A DNA stretch of 64,000 nt from Pseudomonas hormoni (GCF_018502625.1 NZ_CP075566.1:4202001-4266000), one strand, 5' to 3'. Shown: positions 8,431 through 17,449, numbered from the stretch's first letter. Notes: generated from the sequence alone by a model not told the origin. Numbers and translations are program-made.

Positions 8431-8748
8431 ATGGCCTCTTATGCGATGAAAATCACCCTGGAACGTATCGCCCTCTTCCAATTCACCCCTGCACATTGCG
8501 CCCAGGCTAGGGCGATGCTGGGTTGGAGTGTTGATGAGTTGTCGCGGGAGTCTGGCGTTTCGGTCGACACGATTGAGCGATTCGAGGCTAGGCGCGATGT
8601 GGCAGATGCTGATCGACTGGCGTTGGCTTATCGGTTTGAGTCGGAGGGGTTGGTGTTCTTCCCGGGGTTTGCGCCGGGACGGGGGATGAGTGTGAAAGGG
8701 TCTGTATCGGATCCGGTCGGGCGGGCAAATTTTGCGATGGTTGAGTGA
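8431..8748 (+). CDS. Small XRE-like helix-turn-helix protein
   Basis: A 105-residue protein with a lambda-repressor-type helix-turn-helix: ARAMLGWSVDELSRESGV followed by SVDTIERFEARR (about residues 24-60). Such a short single-domain protein usually acts as a DNA-binding regulator of its own or a nearby promoter. ATG 8431 has GGAG 6 bases upstream; a TTG at 8413 is rejected. It stands alone between the AraC gene and a convergent amidase gene. Target unknown. Confidence 0.7.
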   Translation: MASYAMKITLERIALFQFTPAHCAQARAMLGWSVDELSRESGVSVDTIERFEARRDVADADRLALAYRFESEGLVFFPGFAPGRGMSVKGSVSDPVGRANFAMVE

Positions 8749-8814
8749 CATAACAGACCGCAGCTCAACGCGGGTCAGCGATGGAGCTGCGACCTGGTTT
8801 GCATGGGTTAGTGA

Positions 8815-10275
8815 CTATGGCTTGAACGCAGGGGTCGGCCTTGCGTTGGAGGCTTGTTCATAACCATAAGCAATAGCCAGCAGATGGGCCTCGCTCCAGC
8901 GAGTCCCAAAGAAAAACACCGAGGTAGGCACTCCGTTATCGTCCGCCCCGGAAGGCATCATGATGCCGGGATAACCTGCCAATGCAGTGACGTTCAACCC
9001 GGGGGAACCCACGTCCCACACAACGGCATCCAGCTGATGCTCAAGCATTACGTTATCGATGGCAGCCGCATTTTCGCTTTGAATTTTTTGCCACAACTCG
9101 TTGTACGTTTGCTCGTCAAAATCAACATTGTTGGCCGCGCTCAACGTGGCTTGCCCATAACCCTCGGCGCTGGTGGAGTGCTCGTTGTATTGCAGGAGAT
9201 CCTCCAGGCTATGGATTGCAAGACCGGTTCGTGTAGCCAGGTATCGGGGAAGATCACGCTTGATGCCCATCCCGAATCCGTTTTCCACCTCTTCCGGCGT
9301 TAAGGATTGAGGATCATCGAAATCCACCGGAATCACAGTCGCCCCGGCTACCTGCATGACCTCCAGCGCACGGGAAAACTGAGGGTCGCTCTGTGCGGCT
9401 TCGGCGCTTGTATCGAACTTGACGGGATAACCGATGCGCCGTCCGACCAGTGAATTCGGGATCAGCATAGCCGTATAGTCCACGCCGCTGATGGCGTGAG
9501 GCTTTTTGACCGGTTCGGCGTCGTCGCTACCGGTCATGGCATTCAAGAGCAGTGCCGCCTCACGAACGGTGCGCGTCATGGGCCCGGGAGTATCGACTTT
9601 TTGACTCACCGGGACGATGCCGCTACGACTGAGCAAGCCCACGGTAGGCTTGAGGCCGACCACGCCGTTGACGGACGCGGGGGCGATAATCGAGCCGACG
9701 GTTTCCGTTCCGACTGCCAGCGGCGCAAAACCTGCGGCAACCGCCGCGCCGGAGCCTGAGCTTGAGCCGTATGGCGATTCACTCAACACGTGCGGGTTTT
9801 TGGTTTGCCCGCCTCGACTGCTCCAACCGTCTGGAATCTCAGGGTCGCGAAAATTCGCCCATTCACTGAGGTTGGTTTTTCCAAGAATCACCACCCCTGC
9901 CGCTCTGAGCCGTTGCACGATGAACGCATCTTGAGCGGCCGGTTGCCCGACCATGGCCAGCGACCCCGCGCTGGTCTGCATCTGATCGGACGTATCGATA
10001 TTGTCTTTGAGCAACACGGGAATGCCGTGCAGCGGTCCCCGAACATGACCTCGTTGTCGCTCCTGATCGAGCATCTCGGCGATGGCCAAGGCGTCAGGGT
10101 TGAGTTCGATAATCGCGTTGATCGCCGGCCCCTGCTTATCCAGCGCCTCGATCCGGTGCAGCAGGTGCTGCACCAGCGCTACGGCACTCAGTTGATCGCA
10201 TTCCATCCGTTGGCTGATTTCATCAGCAGTTAAATATTCCAACCTCGAGTCGCGGGCCTGAGTTTGCGCATCCAT
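8815..10275 (-). CDS. Amidase signature family hydrolase
   Basis: A 486-residue amidase-signature enzyme. It carries the Ser-cisSer-Lys triad: Lys90 in PVLLKDNIDT, the cis-Ser in YGSSSGSGAA (about 171-172) and the nucleophile Ser195 in GTETVGSIIAPAS. The family hydrolyses amides such as carboxamides, peptide amides or aryl acylamides; the exact substrate cannot be told. It has no evident signal peptide, so it should act in the cytoplasm. It is alone between a small HTH gene (convergent) and the MBL gene. Confidence 0.85.
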   Translation of the reverse strand: MDAQTQARDSRLEYLTADEISQRMECDQLSAVALVQHLLHRIEALDKQGPAINAIIELNPDALAIAEMLDQERQRGHVRGPLHGIPVLLKDNIDTSDQMQTSAGSLAMVGQPAAQDAFIVQRLRAAGVVILGKTNLSEWANFRDPEIPDGWSSRGGQTKNPHVLSESPYGSSSGSGAAVAAGFAPLAVGTETVGSIIAPASVNGVVGLKPTVGLLSRSGIVPVSQKVDTPGPMTRTVREAALLLNAMTGSDDAEPVKKPHAISGVDYTAMLIPNSLVGRRIGYPVKFDTSAEAAQSDPQFSRALEVMQVAGATVIPVDFDDPQSLTPEEVENGFGMGIKRDLPRYLATRTGLAIHSLEDLLQYNEHSTSAEGYGQATLSAANNVDFDEQTYNELWQKIQSENAAAIDNVMLEHQLDAVVWDVGSPGLNVTALAGYPGIMMPSGADDNGVPTSVFFFGTRWSEAHLLAIAYGYEQASNARPTPAFKP

Positions 10276-10408
10276 GTGATAGAGATCCTTGTGATGAATG
10301 ATAGCGAGTGAAAAAAGTCCACTCGCTTTCCAGCCTACAGACGCTGCTGGAAATTTCCGTCATCACTTGTCTCTAGATCACGTATGAATATTCGCCTACT
10401 TCCGTAGT

Positions 10409-11449
10409 TCAGCCGACACTCTGTTCATACACCTGCTGCTCGACCTCCAACCACCACGCACTCCCCCGCTGCGGATACATCACGTTAAACGCCTCACCCA
10501 TCTGCGGCGTGGTAATCGAAACACTGCGCTCCCAAGCCAATGCCAGAATCCGGTCAAACGGCTCGAACCAGGCGTGCATCGACAGATCGAAGGTGCCGTT
10601 GTGAATCGGCAGTAGCCAGCGGCCTTTCAGGTCGATGTGCGCTTGCAGGGTTTGCTCGGGCTGCATGTGCACATGTGGCCACTCGACGTTGTAGGCGCCG
10701 GTTTCCATCAGGGTCAGGTCGAACGGGCCGTACTGTTCGCCGATGCGTTTGAAGCCGTCGAAGTAGCCGCTGTCGCCGCTGAAGAAGATCCGGGTGTCGG
10801 CGTCGATCATCACCCATGAGGCCCACAGGGTGCTGTTGCCATCGAACAGGCCTCGGCCGGAAAAGTGTTGCGACGGGGTGGCGATGAATTGGATGCCGTC
10901 GACTTCGGTGTCTTGCCACCAGTCGAGCTGGCGCACTTTGCTGGCGTCGATGCCCCACTTGATCAGGGTGTCGCCGACGCCCAGCGGGGTGAGGAAGTAT
11001 TTGGCCTTGTCCGCCAGTTTGAGCACGGCCTGATAATCGAGGTGGTCGTAGTGATCGTGGGACAGGATCACCGCTTCGATCGGTGGCAATTCTTCGAGGC
11101 TGATCGGCGGCTGGTGGAAGCGCTTCGGGCCGGCCCATTGCACGGGCGAAGCGCGTTCAGCGAACACCGGATCGGTGATCCAGAATTTGTCCCGCAGTTT
11201 CAGCAGTACCGTGGAATGGCCGAGGCGATAGACGCTGTGGTTGGGTGCGGCGATCAGAGCGTCGTGAGTCAGGCGTTGCACCGGAACGGCCGTAGTCGGT
11301 CGGGTGTTGCGCGGTTTGTGGAAGATCATGTTCCACATGATGCGCACCATTTTTCGAAACCCTTCGCGTTGCACGGGCGCATGGTTTTGGAAGTGCCCTT
11401 CTGCCTGACGGGAAGCTTCAGGCGCTGAGGCGTTGGTGGAATTGGCCAT
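10409..11449 (-). CDS. Metallo-beta-lactamase fold hydrolase (UlaG/NAPE-PLD-like)
   Basis: About 346 residues. The metal motif is H131-D-H133-Y-D-H136-L-D, followed by FFSGDSGYFDG with the bridging Asp and a late His in LLPIHNGTF. The sequence pattern (YRLGHSTVLLKL, WITDPVFAERAS) is that of the NAPE-phospholipase-D-like or UlaG-like branch of the superfamily. Substrate is unknown; phospholipid-like or lactone-like esters are possible. I use ATG 11449 with GGAG 10 bases upstream instead of GTG 11521. It is divergent from a TetR gene, with an operator-like palindrome between them. Confidence 0.8.
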   Translation of the reverse strand: MANSTNASAPEASRQAEGHFQNHAPVQREGFRKMVRIMWNMIFHKPRNTRPTTAVPVQRLTHDALIAAPNHSVYRLGHSTVLLKLRDKFWITDPVFAERASPVQWAGPKRFHQPPISLEELPPIEAVILSHDHYDHLDYQAVLKLADKAKYFLTPLGVGDTLIKWGIDASKVRQLDWWQDTEVDGIQFIATPSQHFSGRGLFDGNSTLWASWVMIDADTRIFFSGDSGYFDGFKRIGEQYGPFDLTLMETGAYNVEWPHVHMQPEQTLQAHIDLKGRWLLPIHNGTFDLSMHAWFEPFDRILALAWERSVSITTPQMGEAFNVMYPQRGSAWWLEVEQQVYEQSVG

Positions 11450-11569
11450 GACTGAATGACTCCAGGAAACCGCACGGTTCGCGGTTTCAGCGGTGGGACG
11501 ATAAATGGCCAAGGGACGCACGCATCAGCCGAACACTCTATTTTTGGCTGTGCAGGATTAACAAAACAT

Positions 11570-11585
11570 TACACTGCACAGTGTA
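11570..11585. promoter_or_regulatory. Operator-like palindrome for the divergent TetR gene
   Basis: TACACTG-CA-CAGTGTA has two perfect 7-base arms in the 213-base gap between the MBL hydrolase and the TetR gene. Half-site-like GAGTGTAATT lies near 11625 and AACACTCTA near 11532. This is a typical place and shape for a TetR-family operator. Confidence 0.6.
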
Positions 11586-11662
11586 GTTTCTAGGTTGCAT
11601 CAAAGCTGATCACAAGTAAACTGCTGAGTGTAATTCTTAATTTCTTCTGCCGAAGCGTACTT

Positions 11663-12271
11663 ATGACAGCTCCACAGCGCCTGACCGACCGAAAACGCGA
11701 AGCGATCATTCAAGCGGCGATTGCCGAATTCCGTGCCAACGGTTTCGACATCACCAGCATGGACAAGATTGCCGCCACCGCTGGCGTGTCGAAGCGCACG
11801 GTGTACAACCACTTCCCCAGCAAGGAAGAGTTGTTCGCCGAAATCCTCAATCAGTTATGGGCGCGGGTCACGGCAGAACAGGAAACGGCCTACCGCCCTG
11901 ACCTGCCGCTGCGCGACCAGATGCGCCTGATGTTGATGGCGAAATTGCAGATGCTGGCCGACGACAATTTTCTCGACCTGGCACGTGTTGCGATTGCCGC
12001 CACCATCCATTCCCCGGAGCGTGCTCAGAACATGGTCGCGCGAATGGGCGAGCGCGAAGAAGGCCTGACCGTGTGGATTCGCGCCGCTCAGGCCGATGGA
12101 CGATTGAAGCCGGTTGACCCGGAGTTTGCCGCTCAGCAGATTCAGGGAATGCTCAAATCCTTTGCCTTCTGGCCGCAGATTTCCATGGGGATGCCCGGCC
12201 TTTCGCCCGAGATGCAGACCACCGTCGTGGAGTCGGCACTGGACATGTTCCTGGCCTGCTATCAGCTCTAA
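11663..12271 (+). CDS. TetR/AcrR family regulator
   Basis: A 202-residue regulator with the N-terminal TetR helix-turn-helix (ITSMDKIAATAGVSKRTVYNHF, about residues 30-52) and a helical ligand-binding C-terminal part that resembles the AefR-type C-terminal domain (LMAKLQMLADDNF, IQGMLKSFAFWPQ). It probably represses its own gene and the divergent metallo-hydrolase gene through the palindrome at 11570-11585. The ligand is not known. Confidence 0.85.
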   Translation: MTAPQRLTDRKREAIIQAAIAEFRANGFDITSMDKIAATAGVSKRTVYNHFPSKEELFAEILNQLWARVTAEQETAYRPDLPLRDQMRLMLMAKLQMLADDNFLDLARVAIAATIHSPERAQNMVARMGEREEGLTVWIRAAQADGRLKPVDPEFAAQQIQGMLKSFAFWPQISMGMPGLSPEMQTTVVESALDMFLACYQL

Positions 12272-12323
12272 ATCAAGCTTTCGCTGCGCCCTGCAACCGT
12301 TAAATGGCTTCGAAGGACACTGA

Positions 12324-12341
12324 TTATTCCTGCTGGAATAA
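12324..12341. terminator. Short hairpin after the TetR gene
   Basis: TTATTCC and GGAATAA, separated by TGCT, form a perfect 7-base stem 53 bases after the TetR stop. There is no T run, so a terminator is uncertain; it could also be a regulatory site for the next gene. Confidence 0.3.
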
Positions 12342-12428
12342 ATGACAATGTCCGCCGTTTGACCGATGAACGGTAGCTCTGAATAAAACACGGCAATGTG
12401 TTTCAGAATGAATCTGGCGCAGGACATT

Positions 12429-13505
12429 ATGGAAAACCAACGCGGCAAAGGCTTGTCATTTGCCAGACGCATTTACTTGCCCAGAACAATTGGCCTTGGC
12501 GTCGGTTGCATCAGCGTGGCCGCTGCGCTGTCTCCATTGCACATGCCGTTTTGGGTTTGGGCGTTGATGCTGGTCAACGCCTTTGTCTGGCCCCACATTG
12601 CCTATCAACTGTCGACCCGCGCGAACTTTCCCTACAAGACCGAACGCCGAAACCTGCTTTGCGATTCGCTGTGTGGCGGTTTCTGGGCGGCGACGGTTCA
12701 GTTCAACCCGCTCACTGCAGTGACCATCCTGGCGATGATGGCGATGAACAATGTCGCCACGGGCGGTCTGCGGCTGTTCATGTTGGGCACTCTGGCCCAA
12801 GCGGCGGGTGTGATGATTGCCTGGCTGTTGTTCGGCGCAACGTTCAACCCAACGACCACCCCAATACAAATTTGGGCGTGCCTGCCGATCCTCACACTCT
12901 ACCCCTGGGCGGTGGGCATGGTCTGTTATCGGCTGGCGATCAAACTGTCCGAACACAAACGCGCCTTGAGTGCCCTGAGCCGCACTGACAGTCTTACCGG
13001 CCTGCTCAACCACGGCGCCTGGAAAGACCTGCTGCAACTGCAATTCCACCACTGTCGCGAACACCAACTACCCGCCGCGATTGCCTTGATCGACATCGAT
13101 CATTTCAAACCCATCAACGACACTTACGGGCACATCGTCGGTGACTCGGTGCTGCGCCAGTTGAGCGCCGAGCTCAAGCGCAACCTGCGCGAATGCGATC
13201 TGGCCGGGCGCTATGGCGGTGATGAATTCTGCGTGATCCTGCCCGACATGCCGTTGCATCAGGCGCGGGATGTCATGGAACGCATACGTGAAGTGCTGCA
13301 TGACTACCGGCATCAGGAAATTCCCGAACTGCGGGTCAGCCTGAGCATCGGCCTGGCCGCTTATCACCCGTCCTTCACCGATGCCATCGCCTGGCTCGAT
13401 GACGCGGACAAAGCCCTCTACACCGCCAAAAACACCGGCCGCAACAAAATCTGTGTCGCCACCCGCGATACCGAGCGCAACACGGCTGTCACGCTGGCGA
13501 TTTAG
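12429..13505 (+). CDS. MASE2-GGDEF diguanylate cyclase (AdrA/DgcC-like)
   Basis: A membrane cyclase of about 358 residues. The N terminus is a MASE2 sensor with several transmembrane helices (YLPRTIGLGVG, MPFWVWALMLVNAFVWPH, LLCDSLCGGFWAA). The C-terminal GGDEF domain has the active loop RYGGDEF and an inhibitory RECD site five residues before it, so product feedback is expected. It makes cyclic di-GMP. This architecture is that of AdrA (DgcC), linked with cellulose or matrix production in other bacteria. Starts 12396, 12408 and 12429 share the frame; 12429 has AGGA 4 bases upstream. Confidence 0.85.
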   Translation: MENQRGKGLSFARRIYLPRTIGLGVGCISVAAALSPLHMPFWVWALMLVNAFVWPHIAYQLSTRANFPYKTERRNLLCDSLCGGFWAATVQFNPLTAVTILAMMAMNNVATGGLRLFMLGTLAQAAGVMIAWLLFGATFNPTTTPIQIWACLPILTLYPWAVGMVCYRLAIKLSEHKRALSALSRTDSLTGLLNHGAWKDLLQLQFHHCREHQLPAAIALIDIDHFKPINDTYGHIVGDSVLRQLSAELKRNLRECDLAGRYGGDEFCVILPDMPLHQARDVMERIREVLHDYRHQEIPELRVSLSIGLAAYHPSFTDAIAWLDDADKALYTAKNTGRNKICVATRDTERNTAVTLAI

Positions 13506-13576
13506 CCAAAGCTGCGCGGCTTGCCAAGTGGTGGCGCTATAGTGGGGCTCAGTCCCCGCGCCCTGCAGAGAGCATC

Positions 13577-14107
13577 ATGACCACCGAAACCAAAACCACC
13601 GCGCCCGTCGATCACTTGCGTTTCCACCGTCCTCACGCTCACCTGGCGCCGACCTTCGGCACTGACAAGTTTGCCCTGCGTGCCGAGGCCTTTGCGCGGT
13701 TCTTCGGCACGCCGACCTTTCTCGGTGCGCAGACGCTGATCGTGGTGCTGTGGGTGTGTCTCAACGTGTTCGGTGTGGCGCACTTTGACCTGTACCCGTT
13801 CATCCTCCTTAACCTGGCGTTCAGCCTGCAATCGGCCTACGCCGCGCCGCTGATTTTGCTGGCCCAGACCCGGCAGGCGGCGCGGGACAAAGCTCAATCC
13901 GACGCCGACGCGCAGCACCGCGAAGCGCTGGCCGTGGCCAACAGTGAACGTCAGGCCCAAGCGGCACAGAACTCCGCGCAATTGCTCGAATTGCTCGAGC
14001 AAAACACCCGCCTGACCGAGATGACCAAAGCCCTCACTGAACGCATCGAAAGCCTGACGTCGGAAATGCACCAGCATTTCGTGCGCAAAGACCCATCGAA
14101 CCACTGA
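13577..14107 (+). CDS. DUF1003 membrane protein
   Basis: A 176-residue protein matching DUF1003: a short N-terminal part, then two transmembrane helices (TLIVVLWVCLNVFGV and FILLNLAFSLQSAYAAPLIL, about 55-100), then a charged Ala/Gln-rich helix (about 100-160) that should form a coiled coil on the cytoplasmic side. Family function is not established. The gene ends one base before the stop of the convergent small periplasmic-protein gene. Confidence 0.8.
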   Translation: MTTETKTTAPVDHLRFHRPHAHLAPTFGTDKFALRAEAFARFFGTPTFLGAQTLIVVLWVCLNVFGVAHFDLYPFILLNLAFSLQSAYAAPLILLAQTRQAARDKAQSDADAQHREALAVANSERQAQAAQNSAQLLELLEQNTRLTEMTKALTERIESLTSEMHQHFVRKDPSNH

Positions 14108-14419
14108 TCAACGGACCATTAATTTATCGGCGGAGACCTGAAGCAGTGCCACCGCACGCTGCTGCCAGCGTTTTTTATAGCTGGGAGTCGACGTCTCGTT
14201 ATTGCCGTCGAGCACGATATGGATGACACCCTTTTGGCAAATCGTGAACACCCGTTGAACGCCGACCGCCCTTCCACCGTCCTCGATGATGGCCTGCGCC
14301 AGTTCCGCTTGCGTATCGCTGCCCAGAAATTTCTCTCCACAGGTGAAAGGCTGCGCCAGTACCGGCCAAGCCCCTGCGCAAAAGCACAACACCAGTAGCT
14401 TTCCTGCTGTTTTCTTCAT
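14108..14419 (-). CDS. Small periplasmic protein, unknown
   Basis: A 103-residue protein with a Sec signal peptide (MKKTAGKLLVLCFCAG, cleavage after VLA about residue 22). The mature part has two Cys (FTCGEKF, TICQKG) that could pair in a disulfide. I do not recognise the family. ATG 14419 is preceded by GGAGAGGG. It is convergent with the DUF1003 gene. Confidence 0.6.
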   Translation of the reverse strand: MKKTAGKLLVLCFCAGAWPVLAQPFTCGEKFLGSDTQAELAQAIIEDGGRAVGVQRVFTICQKGVIHIVLDGNNETSTPSYKKRWQQRAVALLQVSADKLMVR

Positions 14420-14608
14420 GGTTATCCCTCTCCATCGCTTAAAGATTCAGTCGAATGACTGAAGTCAAACTAGAGGTCGGCGGGGATATTAACAATCAGA
14501 AAAGTCGACACCTGCCCTAGGCTAAAAGCGCTCGACACTGAAGGCTTTTTCCGTGGAGGATGCGCCTCTATAGTGGGCTCCAGGAATCAACAAGCGTCGA
14601 GAGCACTC

Positions 14609-15316
14609 ATGGAAAACACCGCCATCCGCATCGCCCTGATCGGCGACTACGACCCGCAAGTCACCGCCCACCAGGCGATTCCCATCGCCCTCAGAATGGT
14701 GGCCGAACACTCAGGCTTGAACATTCAGTTCCAGTGGTTGGCCACCGATTGCATCGACAACGACACACCGCTGGAAGACTTCGACGGCTTCTGGTGTGTA
14801 CCAGCCAGTCCCTACCGCGATGAGGGCGGTGCGTTGCGAGCGATCCACTTTGCCCGCGAACAACAGCGACCTTTCCTCGGCACGTGTGGCGGTTTTCAGC
14901 ACGCCGTACTCGAATACGCTCGTAACGTGCTCGGCTGGGGAGATGCCGTTCACGGCGAGACCTCACCCGATGCAACGCGAGCGCTGCTCACGCCACTGAC
15001 CTGTTCGTTGGTGGAAGCCGTCGACAGCATTCATCTGGTTGAAGGTTCGTTGATCGCCAAGGCGTACGAAAGCGCCGAGATTCGCGAAGGCTATCGCTGC
15101 CGTTTCGGTGTGAATCCCGACTTTGAACGGGATTTGCTGAGCCAGGAATTATCCGCTGTCGGGCACGATTCGACGGGGGAGTTGCGGGCAGTGGAGTTGC
15201 GTGGGCATCCGTTCTTCGTTGCCACGTTGTTTCAACCTGAACGTGCCGCGCTCAAAGGTGTGTTGCCGCCGCTGGTGAGTGCGTTGATCGAAGCGTGTGT
15301 GAGGAAGAAATCATGA
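14609..15316 (+). CDS. CTP-synthase C-terminal-like (class I glutamine amidotransferase fold) protein
   Basis: A 235-residue stand-alone domain like the glutaminase part of CTP synthase. It opens with RIALIGDYDPQVTAH and has the nucleophile elbow FLGTCGGFQHAV (Cys93) and the VELRGHPFFVATLFQPE segment near the C terminus. In CTP synthase that last segment ends QFHPE, where His and Glu complete the catalytic triad. Here the His is Gln209, followed by Glu211. Normal glutamine hydrolysis is therefore doubtful. ATG 14609 is used; 14573 is a longer alternative. Its TGA overlaps the ATG of the next gene (ATGA), so the two are translated together. Confidence 0.8.
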   Translation: MENTAIRIALIGDYDPQVTAHQAIPIALRMVAEHSGLNIQFQWLATDCIDNDTPLEDFDGFWCVPASPYRDEGGALRAIHFAREQQRPFLGTCGGFQHAVLEYARNVLGWGDAVHGETSPDATRALLTPLTCSLVEAVDSIHLVEGSLIAKAYESAEIREGYRCRFGVNPDFERDLLSQELSAVGHDSTGELRAVELRGHPFFVATLFQPERAALKGVLPPLVSALIEACVRKKS

Positions 15317-15636
15317 TGGCCCAGACGCCGGAACCGCCTTACTACGCGGTGATTTTTACTTCGCTGCGCACCGAGGGGGATCAGGGTTACGCCGAAGCCG
15401 CCGAGCGCATGGTTGAACTGGCGCGCGAGCAGCCGGGTTTTCTGGGCGTGGAATCGGCGCGGGGCGAAGATGGGCTTGGGATTACGGTGTCCTATTGGGC
15501 CAGTGAGGCGGCGATTCTGGCGTGGAAACATCATCCCGAGCACAGCGCGATTCGTGAGCGTGGGCGCTCGACCTGGTACTCGGCGTGTCATACGCGGGTG
15601 TGCAGGGTTGAGCGGGCTTATGAGTTTAAACAGTAA
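15313..15636 (+). CDS. Antibiotic biosynthesis monooxygenase-like protein
   Basis: A 107-residue protein with the dimeric ferredoxin-like ABM fold pattern: YYAVIFTSLRT, GYAEAAERMVELAREQPGFLGVESARG, and SYWASEAAILAWKHHPEHSAIRERG. Family members include quinone-forming monooxygenases and heme-degrading relatives, as well as many with no known reaction. ATG 15313 overlaps the amidotransferase-like stop and has GAGGA 8 bases upstream. A joint role with the amidotransferase-like protein is inferred from the coupling. Confidence 0.8.
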   Translation: MMAQTPEPPYYAVIFTSLRTEGDQGYAEAAERMVELAREQPGFLGVESARGEDGLGITVSYWASEAAILAWKHHPEHSAIRERGRSTWYSACHTRVCRVERAYEFKQ

Positions 15637-15658
15637 AGGATGCGGTGTTCTTTAGGCC

Positions 15659-15752
15659 GTCATCGCGGGCAAGCCCGCTCCCACAAGGTTCTGCGTTGTA
15701 CACAAAACCTGTGGGAGCGGCGGTGCGACGATTCGACTTGCCCGCGATGAGG
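15659..15752. repeat. REPIN-type inverted repeat (GCGGGCAAGCCCGC family)
   Basis: Left arm CATCGCGGGCAAGCCCGCTC and right arm GTGGGAGCGG...CTTGCCCGCGATG. The right arm carries an extra CGGTGCGACGATTCGA in its middle that the left arm lacks. Confidence 0.75.
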
Positions 15753-15773
15753 CCAGCACAAACACTGCAAAAT

Positions 15774-16100
15774 TCAGCTCTGAACAAGACTGCGCACCGC
15801 CGAAATCTCCGGCACTTCCCGCCGATTCATATACACCCGCAACGGCTCGGTAATGTTGATCCGGTCATCAATGTTCTGATCCAGCAACAACTGAATTAGC
15901 TCGCGCTTAAGCGTCATGGCCTGCTCCGGCCCCGGCGCCCAGACGAATTCACTGGCAGGAATAATGCCGTCATCCGCCACGTCCATGCCGAAGGAATCTT
16001 CGCTGAAACGCACGATGTACTGACCGGTCTTGCGATTGAGGCCGACGAAGCCTTTGAGCTGTTCGGCGGCCTGGCAGATGAGCTGGGAAGTGATGCGCAT
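15774..16100 (-). CDS. Conserved Pseudomonas protein of unknown function
   Basis: A 108-residue soluble protein (MRITSQLICQAAEQLKGF start) that I cannot put in a named family with confidence. The sequence is fairly acidic, with GQYIVRFSEDSFGMDV and a C-terminal helix ending AVRSLVQS. ATG 16100 has GAGG 6 bases upstream; the longer frame to 16301 reads through a non-coding segment. It lies between a REPIN element and the divergent glycerophosphodiesterase gene. Confidence 0.65.
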   Translation of the reverse strand: MRITSQLICQAAEQLKGFVGLNRKTGQYIVRFSEDSFGMDVADDGIIPASEFVWAPGPEQAMTLKRELIQLLLDQNIDDRINITEPLRVYMNRREVPEISAVRSLVQS

Positions 16101-16321
16101 GATAAACCTCACACAAGTGATCGATGGTTTACACGCCGGGCAAAATGAAGGGCGCTCCCTCTGCCGGGGAAACTGCCGGGGCCAAGAGTACTGCAAAGAA
16201 CTGCACAAAAGCGCTGAAAAATCTGCTTTAAACACGTTTATGTCGGTCTCGCGATAGCGCAAGCGGCGCTCAGTTGTTAAAAGGGACGTCTTTGAAAACA
16301 CTCTGCGAAAGGATCTCGACC

Positions 16322-17449
16322 ATGCCTGTTACTTTCACCAAGAGCGCTCTGCTGCTGAGCGTGCTGCTCGGCCTCGGTCAGGCGCAGGCCGCCAGCGAGC
16401 CAGGCCCAACCTCACTGGCGAGCCGTTCGGGCATCCCGCATCCGGCGGTGATCGCTCACCGCGGTGCGTCTTTCGATGCACCGGAATCCACCGCCGCCGC
16501 TTACAAACTGGCGCGCGATCTGGGCGCCGACTACCTCGAACTGGACCTGCAACGCAGCAAGGACGGCGTGCTGTTTGCCCTGCACGACAACAACCTGCAA
16601 CGCACCACCGACGTCGCCAGCAAATTCCCTGAGCGCAAGGACAGCCCGGCCAACGCGTTCACGATCGCCGAACTGAAAACCCTCGATGCCGGCAGCTGGT
16701 TCAACAGCGCTTACCCGGATCGCGCACGTCCCTCCTATGCGGGTCTGAAAATCCTGACCCTCGACGAGATCATCGACATTGCCCAAGGCAATCCGCTGCA
16801 CAAGCCCGGCTTGTACATCGAAACCAAAGAACCCAAGCAATTCCCCGGCATCGAAAGCGACCTCAAGGATAAATTGCAGGATCGCGGCTGGCTGAGCCCG
16901 GCGGGTTCCAAACTGGCGAAAAGCAATCTGGCGGTCGGCCAGGGCAAAGGCAAAGTGGTGTTGCAAACGTTCGAGAAGAGCAGCCTCGAACTGCTGGAAA
17001 AAGAAATGCCGCAGGTGCCGAAGATTTTGTTGCTGTGGGTCGGCGAAGGCAGCATCGAGCCCAAGTCCAAGGTGACGTTCGCCGAGTCTGGCGACAAGGA
17101 CAAAGCCACGTACTACGCCAAGCAGGAGCCGAAGGACAAAGCCGAGTTCCAGCAATGGGTCGAGTACGCCAAGGCCCAGGGCGCGATCGGCACCGGTCCT
17201 TCCGCCGCGCTGACCAAGGGCGGCGATCAGAGCTATTCGGACCTGGTGAAGCCGTGGATGAACCAGTACACCCACGATCAGGGTTTGTTGGTGCACGTCT
17301 ACACCGTCGATGATGCGGTGGATTACCAGAAGGTTATGGACGCCGGGGTCGATGGTATTTTCACCAACCGTGCCAGCGAACTGTTGAAGTTCTATAAACG
17401 CCCGGCGGCGGGTACGGTTGCGCAGTTGCTGACGAACAATGGGTATTGA
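16322..17449 (+). CDS. glpQ: Periplasmic glycerophosphodiester phosphodiesterase
   Basis: A 375-residue enzyme with a signal peptide (KSALLLSVLLGLGQAQA, cleavage about residue 23). The GDPD motif is clear: AHRGASFDAPESTAAAY with catalytic His and Arg, then YLELDLQRSKDGVLFALHD with metal-binding Glu/Asp and the second His. It hydrolyses glycerophosphodiesters such as glycerophosphocholine to glycerol-3-phosphate and an alcohol, in the periplasm. ATG 16322 has AAGGA 9 bases upstream. Monocistronic. Confidence 0.85.
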   Translation: MPVTFTKSALLLSVLLGLGQAQAASEPGPTSLASRSGIPHPAVIAHRGASFDAPESTAAAYKLARDLGADYLELDLQRSKDGVLFALHDNNLQRTTDVASKFPERKDSPANAFTIAELKTLDAGSWFNSAYPDRARPSYAGLKILTLDEIIDIAQGNPLHKPGLYIETKEPKQFPGIESDLKDKLQDRGWLSPAGSKLAKSNLAVGQGKGKVVLQTFEKSSLELLEKEMPQVPKILLLWVGEGSIEPKSKVTFAESGDKDKATYYAKQEPKDKAEFQQWVEYAKAQGAIGTGPSAALTKGGDQSYSDLVKPWMNQYTHDQGLLVHVYTVDDAVDYQKVMDAGVDGIFTNRASELLKFYKRPAAGTVAQLLTNNGY

